Of a DNA stretch of 64,000 nt, positions 34,318 to 41,820 are shown one piece after another. The notes under the pieces were generated by a model, which saw only the letters and a program-made list of their open reading frames with translations, searched no databases and was not told where the DNA came from. Numbering within the stretch: position 1 is the first letter of the stretch; each line of letters opens with the position of its first letter. Both the position numbers and the translations under genes were made by a program. This stretch comes from JAJYLM01 sp964547905 (GTDB taxonomy: Bacteria > JAMCPX01), in contig CAZJPN010000079.1 of the NCBI GenBank assembly GCA_964547905.1, forward strand, positions 1 through 64,000. Direction: 5' to 3'.

Positions 34318-35232
34318 ATTAATTCAACGTTTATGACTATGGACAGTGCGTAGTCCGCAGAAGAAATCAATTTTTGCGATGCTGCGGGCATGGGCGCGGC
34401 TCGGGGGTATTTTGTCGGAGAAGAAACGGGGTTACCCATTGAAATGTGAAATAGATCGAAAGATGGACTGGATCAGATGGGGCGGAGGTAGCCCCGGACT
34501 TTGGACAGGTTTGAATTATAACGTCGAGAGGAAGAGGGCAGGGCAAGCCCTGCCCCTACAGGTATCAAACCCCTTGTCAGGGGGGATTGCAATCTACACA
34601 CTCCTGCACCCCTCTTTGTAGAAGGGAAGAAACTGGATTTCTGCAGGAGTTTATCCCGCCGTTGGCGGGGTAGGAATGACGCAGCAGGAACAATACTCCG
34701 TCCCGCCTGCGGCGGGACACCCCTTTTCGAAAGGGGAATGGGAAGTTAACCCTCTGTCCCCCTCGGCAGGAAGAAATTGCAGGATACACACCACTGCGCC
34801 AATCTTTTCAGAGTGGAAAAGAAGTAGATTCACTTGCATCAGGTGCGCGAGAAAAGAGGGGGCAACCCGTTGACATTAGGGGTCAGGTAATATGAAAAGT
34901 GGCAAGCTCCAATAGCCTCTGATATAATTAATACTTGAAATCAAAACCCTTATATTCCTCTTGGCGGTGTATTTGATTGCCTCCCGATGCCCATTTAAAA
35001 TACTATCTATACGCTTAATGCCATTCTAGGTGAAGATTTCTGGATTGTGTATAATTCTCTTCTGCTCTATTGCTTTTCGGCTAAAATCAGGTATGTAGAT
35101 ATGGTCGTTTGACTGCTGGATTATGGTTCTAACGCTGTTTACGGTGTTCCGTATGCTTCTTTGGTAGATACGAACGCCGCCAGTCCATATTCGTAAGCCT
35201 TTAAATTGGAATGCGAAGGTTGAATTTTTTTA
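34318..35232. other. palindrome-rich non-coding mosaic between emrB-like gene and feoB
   Basis: About 900 bp without a credible gene. It is a patchwork of short hairpins: GGGCAGGGC-AA-GCCCTGCCC (34536-34555), a variant of the common CTGGATTTCTGC...GGAATGAC intergenic repeat (34633-34680), GTCCCGCC-TGC-GGCGGGAC (34700-34718) and CCCCTTTTCGAAAGGGG (34720-34736). Such mosaics are known from deltaproteobacterial and related genomes. The right third (34.88-35.2 kb) lacks hairpins; on the minus strand it holds a frame of about 45 plus 50 codons broken by a TAG, which may be a decayed gene. Confidence 0.6.
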
Positions 35233-35266
35233 TTGACTTGCTATTTTATTATTGATAATCATTTTC
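35233..35266 (+). promoter_or_regulatory. Fur box overlapping the feoB promoter
   Basis: ATTATTGATAATCATTTTC (35248-35266) matches the 19-base Fur consensus GATAATGATAATCATTATC at about 15 positions. TTGACT at 35233-35238 with GATAAT/ATAATC 15-16 bases on gives a sigma-70 promoter that the Fur site would cover. Iron-dependent repression of feoB is therefore expected. Confidence 0.75.
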
Positions 35267-35284
35267 AATAAGGAGAGCTTACAG

Positions 35285-37339
35285 GTGAAAAACAAACATT
35301 TAAAAAGTATGGTTACGGAATCCTGCCATGATTCAGGAGATAATGGGCATGTGCCTCATGATGGCGGGAGTATTACAGTCGCACTTGCAGGCAATCCCAA
35401 TGTAGGTAAAAGTACGATATTTAACATACTGACCGGACTTAATCAGCATGTTGGAAACTGGCCTGGCAAAACAGTGGAAAAAAAAGAGGGTTACACGGAG
35501 TATAACGGGAACACCTATAAGATCGTAGACCTTCCTGGTACGTATAGCCTGTCCTCGGGTTCTATAGAAGAAACCGTCGCTGCAACCTACATAGTTGAAG
35601 AAAAGCCGGATGTTGTAGTCTCTATAATAGATGCATCCAATCTTGACAGAAATCTCTATCTGCTTACTCAGATCCTCGAAACAGGCGCAAAGGTTATCAT
35701 AGCTTTAAACATGCTTGATCTTGCCGTGTCGAAAGGGGTTGAGATCGATGTCCAAAGGCTTGAAGCATTGATAGGCATACCGATCGTACCTATTATTGCC
35801 GTAAAAAACAAGGGTATAAAAGAACTGTTATGTGCAATCAGTGAGCTTGTATATAATAAAAGAACCTTTACACCGGCGCCGCTTCATTACTCTAAAAGCA
35901 TTGAAGAACTCATCCGTGTTATCAGCAGCAAATTAAGCAGTTATGCTGTTCCTTTCAGCAATACGAGGTGGGTTGCAATTAAAATACTTGAGGGTGATGA
36001 CCATGTCGTGGAAGTACTTAAGTCCATCGTACGTGAAGAGGATTATCGGTTTATACAGGATGTTCAGAACCGTGCAGAAAAATTGATCGTTGAGGTGGCA
36101 GATGCTCGCTACGACTGGATACACAAGATCACGTCGGGTGCGGTAAAACCTTTAAAGTTGAATATTATAACCTTTACGGACAAACTCGATCACCTCCTTA
36201 CCAATCAATTCCTCGGGCTTACCATTATTGTTCTCATACTTGGATTCATATTCTGGGCAACCTTCGGGATAAGCAACCCGCTCATGTCGTTGTTGAGTCA
36301 GTCCTTCAGTATGCTCGACGGTATTTCTGCAAAATTACTCGGCAACTCCCCCGAATGGCTGAAGGGGCTGCTCATTAACGGCGTGCTGGGCGGCGTGGGT
36401 ACCGTTGTATCTTTTTTCCCTCTCATTTTTATCTTTTTTATATTTCTCGGCATCCTCGAAGATACAGGCCTGCTCGCACGATCGACATTTATCATGGACA
36501 GGGTAATGCATGTTCTGGGCCTCCATGGGAAAAGTTTTATATGCTTGCTTGTAGGTTATGGGTGCAATGTGCCCGGTGTTATGTGTTCGAGGGTAATGGA
36601 CAATGAAACCGATAGGAAATTGTCCGTTCTTATAAATCCCTTTATACCATGCTCCGCAAGATTTGTAGTCACAAGCCTTTTTGTCAGCGTGTTTTTCCCG
36701 AACCATGCCGCATTGGTAATGATATCCGTGATAGGCATAAGTTTTGCCGTTGTTGTTGTAAGCGGATTGTTATTACGCAAGACCGTGCTCAAAGGAGAGC
36801 GATCCCCGCTTATTATAGAGCTTCCTCTTTATAGAAAACCAAATGCAAGAACAGTCGGTCTTTATGCATGGAATAAAACCGTGAGTTTTTTTAAAAGAGC
36901 AGGCACCTATATTGTTTCCTTCACGATTATTATATGGTTTTTGTCTCACTATCCCGGCGGAACTATAGACCAAAGCGTGCTCGGCATCATCGGTAAATTT
37001 ATAGCGCCTGTGGGCAGCATCCTGGGTTTCGACTGGAAAATTCTTGTTGCACTTATCACCGGCTTTACTGCGAAGGAAACGTCCATTGCAACACTCAGTG
37101 TACTCTATAATGCAACCAACGAAAAAACTCTCGGCATTGCACTGAAACAGTCAATCAGTCCCCTTGTCGCATATGTTTTTATCGTTTTTCAGACACTTTA
37201 TATTCCGTGTCTTGCAACCGTAGTAACCATGAAGAAGGAATTGAACGATAATAAACTTCTTATAATAGGCATCGTTTATCCCTTGATTGTTGCCTTTTTA
37301 ATAAGTTTAGCAATCTATAAGCTGGGACATCTTTTTTAA
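35285..37339 (+). CDS. feoB: ferrous iron transporter FeoB
   Basis: 684 residues from GTG 35285, chosen because AAGGAG lies nine bases upstream; the earlier TTG at 35252 lies inside the Fur box and is unlikely. An unusual Cys/His-containing N-terminal tail of about 30 residues (TESCHDSGDNGHVPHDGG) precedes the GTPase domain: G1 GNPNVGKST near 36, G3 DLPG, G4 NMLD. About eight to ten membrane spans follow with the conserved Gate motifs (GCNVPGVMCSRVM and CSARFVVTSLF). It imports Fe2+ under anoxic conditions. No feoA or feoC lies alongside. Confidence 0.95.
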   Translation: MKNKHLKSMVTESCHDSGDNGHVPHDGGSITVALAGNPNVGKSTIFNILTGLNQHVGNWPGKTVEKKEGYTEYNGNTYKIVDLPGTYSLSSGSIEETVAATYIVEEKPDVVVSIIDASNLDRNLYLLTQILETGAKVIIALNMLDLAVSKGVEIDVQRLEALIGIPIVPIIAVKNKGIKELLCAISELVYNKRTFTPAPLHYSKSIEELIRVISSKLSSYAVPFSNTRWVAIKILEGDDHVVEVLKSIVREEDYRFIQDVQNRAEKLIVEVADARYDWIHKITSGAVKPLKLNIITFTDKLDHLLTNQFLGLTIIVLILGFIFWATFGISNPLMSLLSQSFSMLDGISAKLLGNSPEWLKGLLINGVLGGVGTVVSFFPLIFIFFIFLGILEDTGLLARSTFIMDRVMHVLGLHGKSFICLLVGYGCNVPGVMCSRVMDNETDRKLSVLINPFIPCSARFVVTSLFVSVFFPNHAALVMISVIGISFAVVVVSGLLLRKTVLKGERSPLIIELPLYRKPNARTVGLYAWNKTVSFFKRAGTYIVSFTIIIWFLSHYPGGTIDQSVLGIIGKFIAPVGSILGFDWKILVALITGFTAKETSIATLSVLYNATNEKTLGIALKQSISPLVAYVFIVFQTLYIPCLATVVTMKKELNDNKLLIIGIVYPLIVAFLISLAIYKLGHLF

Positions 37340-37457
37340 TTCAACCGTACAGGTTTATATCATCCCTTATAATCATTTGATTTTATTGTGCAATCCATGT
37401 AATTCATTATTTGAACGGTGTTGTAAAAAATTTTATGGAATAAATCGATAGTGGCTT

Positions 37458-38408
37458 ATGACAAAAAAATTATTCAGGGATAGAATCATTTTCGTTACGG
37501 GGAAAGGCGGTGTAGGTAAAAGTATAATATCCGCATCACTCGGCATATCGTTCCACAGGGCAGGCCACAGACCCTTACTCGTGGAATTTTTTCCGGATAA
37601 AAGAATTGAACGTATCTTTAATTTAAAGGTAGAAACATACAAAGAGACTGAAATCCAGCAGAATTTTACGTATATAAATATATCATCATCAGATGCACTT
37701 GCGGAATATATCAAAAGGCAGTTAATACTGGATATAATCTCCAAATTTGTATTAAACACAAAATTTTATCGTCATTTTTCAAGTACTGCCCCAGGACTTA
37801 AAGAACTTGTTACCGTGGGAAAGCTGTACGATTTAGAAAAAAAGAGGGATGACGAGGGCAATTATCAATACGATCCCATCATAGTGGATGCACCCCAGCT
37901 TGGTAAATTTGTTCCATTCTTAAAAACACCGCAAAGCATTATGAATATGTTTAGAATAGGACCTGTCAAAAAAGAAGCGGAAAAGGTAAATAAATTGATA
38001 CTGTCAGACAAATGTTCCATTATAATGGTAAGTACTCCGGATGAAATGGCTATTACAGAAGCACTGGAGGCAAAGAATGAACTTTCCGAAATGAATTACC
38101 CTTCCCTAAAAACAATTATTATAAATATGGCTGTATCGAGCAAGATTGGTATTACCGATACCCAGTACTATGATCAGAGACTGAGTAAAATCTTGGGCAA
38201 TCAAACCATAGGTATTAATATAATGAATGCTGTCGAAAAATTCATAAACTATGTAAAAATGGAAAAGAAGGCTATAAGAGGACTACATGATCATATAAAA
38301 AATATGCCCGTATTGACATTGCCTTTAATTGAAGCTAACAAAGATGAGCTTTCCATAGCCGAATCATTGTCACCGAATTTCGAATCTATAATAACCGAGG
38401 TATCGTGA
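37458..38408 (+). CDS. ArsA/GET3-like ATPase, first of a tandem pair
   Basis: 316 residues. Deviant Walker A GKGGVGKS at 15-22 of the SIMIBI class, followed by VEFFPDKRIERIF and a DAPQLGKF switch region where DTPP would be usual. The arsenite-binding cysteines of ArsA are not evident, so a role in arsenic export is not supported. The protein is about half the size of classical ArsA and forms a pair with the next gene (four-base overlap), suggesting a heterodimer. Such ArsA-like pairs are known in deltaproteobacteria without a settled function. Overlapping murJ follows. Confidence 0.8.
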   Translation: MTKKLFRDRIIFVTGKGGVGKSIISASLGISFHRAGHRPLLVEFFPDKRIERIFNLKVETYKETEIQQNFTYINISSSDALAEYIKRQLILDIISKFVLNTKFYRHFSSTAPGLKELVTVGKLYDLEKKRDDEGNYQYDPIIVDAPQLGKFVPFLKTPQSIMNMFRIGPVKKEAEKVNKLILSDKCSIIMVSTPDEMAITEALEAKNELSEMNYPSLKTIIINMAVSSKIGITDTQYYDQRLSKILGNQTIGINIMNAVEKFINYVKMEKKAIRGLHDHIKNMPVLTLPLIEANKDELSIAESLSPNFESIITEVS

Positions 38409-39523
38409 AGTATCAACCCGAGGTTATAGTATGTGTAGGAACGGGCGGGGTTGGGAAAACAACGATATCATCAACCATTAGTATTGCAGCTGCATTACAA
38501 GGAAAGAAAACACTTGTTATGACGATAGATCCGGCAAAACGGCTTGCCCAATCCATGGGTATAAAAGAACTAAAAAACACCCCTACACCGGTGCCGCTTC
38601 GAGCACTCAATAATTGTGAACAGCAGATGAATGGAAGCCTCGATGCTATGATTCTTGAAACAAAGACTACATTCAACAACCTCATAAGGAAATATTCATC
38701 CTCACAGCAGAAAGCCGAGGCAATATTGAACAACAGCTATTATCAATACGTGTCCGGTGAGCTTGCCGGTTCGGAAAACTACATGGCAATGGAAAAATTG
38801 TACGAGATCAAAAAAGAATATGATTACGACTTGATCGTTGTCGATACCCCTCCGGCAAGAAATGCCATAGATTTTTTGACAGCCCCCAATAGGCTTATAC
38901 AGTTGATAAGTTCCGGGGTTCTTAAATGGCTTATTAGACCTTCAACGAGCGTGAGTATGCTTGGATTGAATATACTGAACAGGGCACCCCGGAAGGTTGT
39001 AAAATTATTGAAAAGTTACGTTGGGCTTGAGATTGTAGAAGAACTTACAGAATTTTTCAGTGAGTTCGATGAGTTGTATTCTGGTTTTAAATCCAGGGCA
39101 AAAGAAGTAAATACACTACTGTCCTCGGCAAAGGTACAGTTCTATATGGTTACCGCACCAACGCAGGACGCTATAGAAGAAGCTATATACTTTTACAGCA
39201 TCATGAAAGACTATGATATCAACTTTGCGGGGTTTATAGTAAACAAAATTCACAATACATTTTATAATGATATATTAAGGGCGAAAATAAAAAAAATAAA
39301 CAAAACACTGAATGAAGATGACCCGCTCAGGATAACGCTGGAAGAAACGCTCAACATAGACAGCATTGCCCTGCAAGATAAAAATTTGATTGCATACCTT
39401 AAAGCAAAAATTAAATCACAAAAGATCAAATATTATCTTACCCATTTAATCATAGACAGGGAATTAATGAACCTCTGTTCTCTGGTAGCGCTTTCCAAAT
39501 CGCTTTATGGGATTATTGAATGA
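38405..39523 (+). CDS. ArsA/GET3-like ATPase, second of a tandem pair
   Basis: 372 residues. Walker A GTGGVGKT at 12-19, the family motif DPAKRLAQSMG near 47 and switch II VVDTPPARNAIDFL near 155. The central region (about 170-240) is helical and hydrophobic, like the client-binding segment of Get3. Its start overlaps the previous gene and its end overlaps murJ (ATGA). The three genes form one transcript, so the pair may serve membrane-protein targeting or envelope growth; that is inference from context. No ArsB, ArsC or ArsR gene is nearby. Confidence 0.82.
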   Translation: MKYQPEVIVCVGTGGVGKTTISSTISIAAALQGKKTLVMTIDPAKRLAQSMGIKELKNTPTPVPLRALNNCEQQMNGSLDAMILETKTTFNNLIRKYSSSQQKAEAILNNSYYQYVSGELAGSENYMAMEKLYEIKKEYDYDLIVVDTPPARNAIDFLTAPNRLIQLISSGVLKWLIRPSTSVSMLGLNILNRAPRKVVKLLKSYVGLEIVEELTEFFSEFDELYSGFKSRAKEVNTLLSSAKVQFYMVTAPTQDAIEEAIYFYSIMKDYDINFAGFIVNKIHNTFYNDILRAKIKKINKTLNEDDPLRITLEETLNIDSIALQDKNLIAYLKAKIKSQKIKYYLTHLIIDRELMNLCSLVALSKSLYGIIE

Positions 39524-41094
39524 GCAGTAAGTCGGACATAGTAAGGAGTGCAGGTGTAGTGAGTATCATGACCTTAGTCAGCAGGATACTCGGGCTGATA
39601 AGGGACATAAGTTTTGCATACTTCTTTGGTGCGGTTACGTCGGCAGATGCATTCTTTGTAGCGTTTAGAATTCCAAATCTTTTACGCAGGCTTGTTGCAG
39701 AGGGTGCGATGAGCAGTGCTTTTATCCCCATATTCACGTCATATCATACAAAGTACGGAAACGAAGAAGCAAAAAAGGTCTCCGATATAACATTTACATA
39801 TCTATTAATTGCCCTGCTTATCCTGTCCGTGCTGGGCGTAATCTTCTCAAAAGAGCTTATCTATCTTTTTGCTCCGGGTTTCGAACTGCATCCTGCAAAA
39901 TTCAGATTAACGGTAACACTGAACAGGATCATGTTTCCCTTTATCCTGTTCGTGAGCATTGTTGCCTTATGTATGGGATTATTGAACTCACTCAAGCATT
40001 TCTTTGTCCCTGCATTATCTCCAATAATACTCAATGTATCCATGATAACATTTATCCTGATAGCCAACCGCGGTCGCCATGCAATATTAATAGTGGCAGC
40101 AGGGGTGCTTGTTGGCGCGGCAATAGAGCTTATCCCTCAGCTTATACTTATGTACAAAAAAGGGTTTATGTTCTCTTTAAATTTTGATTACAGGCATCCG
40201 GCATTAAAGGAATCACTCTTTCTGTTTTTTCCGATGATGTTCGGCGCTGCGGTTTACCAGCTCAATGTGTTTGTGAGCAATGTGCTTGCCTCATTTCTGA
40301 AGACAGGCAGTATATCTTATCTTTATTATGCATCAAGGCTATTTGAATTTCCTCAGGGCATCTTTGCCGTATCTATCGCCATTGCAGCCCTGCCTGCCAT
40401 GTCCAGAGATACGGTAACGGATGGTATTTCAAAATTAAAGGATTCCCTTGCTTTCTCGTTGAAATTATTAAACTTTGTTACAGTGCCCGCAACGGTCGGA
40501 CTTATCATCCTTGCGAGGCCGATAATTTCCGTGCTTTTTCACAGAGGCTCCTTTAGTTTCTCCGATACCATGGCAGTTTCTTCAGCATTAATGTTTTATG
40601 CCATCGGCCTGTGGTCTGTTGCCTTTTCAAGGGTAATTACGCAGGCATTCTATGCCCTCAAGGATGCCAAAACGCCTGTGGTAATAGCTTCCTTCACGGT
40701 TGCCATAAATTTGCTCCTGAGTGTGTGGCTTATGAACAAGATGGAGTACAGGGGACTTGCACTGGCAACAAGCATATCCGCTTATTTCAACACCTTTTAT
40801 CTGCTCTATGCTCTCAGGAAAAAGATCGGAAAGATTGGACTTAAAACCATATCGGTATCTTTTCTAAAGGCTTTTACAGCATCCGGAATTATGGCTATTA
40901 TCGTAGCGCTCGTTTTCAAAAATATCATGATCCTGCACCACCACTATTCTGGATTAAGGCTGTCATTTTTGCTTTTTCTCGCCGTCCTGCTCGGTATTGC
41001 TTCTTATGCTGTTGTTTCATACATACTCAGAACACAGGAATTGAAAGAAGGCCTCGCAATTATAAAACGTAAATTTGTCAACCCGGAAAAATAA
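39520..41094 (+). CDS. murJ: lipid II flippase MurJ (MviN)
   Basis: 524 residues with about fourteen hydrophobic helices of the MOP exporter fold. The N-terminal block SRILGLIRDISFAYFFGA and FRIPNLLRRLVAEGAMSSAF is diagnostic of MurJ. It flips lipid II for peptidoglycan synthesis across the inner membrane. The start overlaps the ArsA-like gene by four bases. The last codons, encoding VNPEK and the TAA, coincide with a repeat family A end (CAACCCGGAAAAATAA), so the C-terminus is repeat-derived. Confidence 0.95.
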   Translation: MSSKSDIVRSAGVVSIMTLVSRILGLIRDISFAYFFGAVTSADAFFVAFRIPNLLRRLVAEGAMSSAFIPIFTSYHTKYGNEEAKKVSDITFTYLLIALLILSVLGVIFSKELIYLFAPGFELHPAKFRLTVTLNRIMFPFILFVSIVALCMGLLNSLKHFFVPALSPIILNVSMITFILIANRGRHAILIVAAGVLVGAAIELIPQLILMYKKGFMFSLNFDYRHPALKESLFLFFPMMFGAAVYQLNVFVSNVLASFLKTGSISYLYYASRLFEFPQGIFAVSIAIAALPAMSRDTVTDGISKLKDSLAFSLKLLNFVTVPATVGLIILARPIISVLFHRGSFSFSDTMAVSSALMFYAIGLWSVAFSRVITQAFYALKDAKTPVVIASFTVAINLLLSVWLMNKMEYRGLALATSISAYFNTFYLLYALRKKIGKIGLKTISVSFLKAFTASGIMAIIVALVFKNIMILHHHYSGLRLSFLLFLAVLLGIASYAVVSYILRTQELKEGLAIIKRKFVNPEK

Positions 41095-41111
41095 ATTTGA
41101 AAAATAGAAAA
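41080..41111. repeat. solo repeat family A end at the murJ stop
   Basis: CAACCCGGAAAAATAAATTTGAAAAATAG matches the extended left end seen in copy 3 (ATGCATTTGAAAAATAGG) and in the MFS gene tail. It provides the murJ stop codon. Confidence 0.55.
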
Positions 41112-41148
41112 AAGAGTTTTTGTCGGTTCGGAAGTTTTGTTCTTCCAT

Positions 41149-41718
41149 CTACTTTATTTGTGCGTTAAATGTAAAATGTATCTCTGTTACAGGGTCACCA
41201 TGACACTGGCACTTTACTATCTCTGATTTTATATCCTGTGCTTTCAGTGCAATTAACAAAAACTGCTCCATCCATCCCTGTACATTCTTAACGTGTGCGA
41301 TATCTATTTCAGGAAAATCTTTTATAAAATAGGTAGCCTCTTTGTCTGTTAACGAGGGGATTTCTATTTTTCCTGTATCATAATAACTGGTCCAAGCAAT
41401 CATAACCCTCGATAACATACTCTGGACGCTGCTAAAGTTCAAAAACATCTTGAAGATCGTTGATAGATCATGTTTTGCAGAAAGCCTGCCCTGTTCAATG
41501 CACGTAGACAGATCTCCTTTGCCTATAACCTTATCGAGTGTCCTTAACAAATCGGTATAAATCTTATATGGATACCATTCTGTTACGAGGAGATGTTCTT
41601 GCATATACTTTCTAGATTCTGGTGGTAAAGCATCAACCACCTTGCTTAAAACATCTTTGTGATTTTTTTTAATGAATTTTATTACTCCAAGTAACGCTAC
41701 ACCTTTTACCTTTGCCAT
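41149..41718 (-). CDS. DUF2378/V4R-like protein of deltaproteobacterial type
   Basis: 189 residues, no signal peptide or membrane span. Features resemble the ~190-residue DUF2378 (TIGR02265)-like proteins common in myxobacteria and relatives: VKGVALLGVIKFIKKNH start, ALPPESRKYM, WYPYKIYTDLL, GRLSAKHDLSTIFKMFL and a C-terminal CQCHGDPVTEIHF that recalls the ligand-binding end of V4R/haem-NO-binding-fold domains. AAGGAG lies five bases before the ATG. The function is unknown; a small-molecule or redox sensor is a guess. It is flanked by family A ends on both sides. Confidence 0.6.
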   Translation of the reverse strand: MAKVKGVALLGVIKFIKKNHKDVLSKVVDALPPESRKYMQEHLLVTEWYPYKIYTDLLRTLDKVIGKGDLSTCIEQGRLSAKHDLSTIFKMFLNFSSVQSMLSRVMIAWTSYYDTGKIEIPSLTDKEATYFIKDFPEIDIAHVKNVQGWMEQFLLIALKAQDIKSEIVKCQCHGDPVTEIHFTFNAQIK

Positions 41719-41793
41719 ATAAACTCCTTATACACTATAAGTCTTCCTACCTCATCTATGGATAAAGTCAACAAAATAAAGTTTCTGATCGTG

Positions 41794-41820
41794 CTTTCCT
41801 ATTGCATTTTTGGGTTAACT
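41794..41820. repeat. solo repeat family A end at the comEC stop
   Basis: On the minus strand AGTTAACCCAAAAATGCAATAGG; the TAA (41817-41815) is the comEC stop codon. The sequence is nearly identical to the left terminus of copy 2 at the lipA end. Confidence 0.65.

Noticed and set aside
34346..34621. 91-codon plus-strand frame in the hairpin-rich region
   Set aside because: It is read through palindromic repeats and shows no protein-like pattern.
37458..39523. Arsenite-export operon
   Set aside because: The ArsA-like proteins lack recognisable arsenite-binding cysteines and no arsB, arsC or arsR lies nearby.
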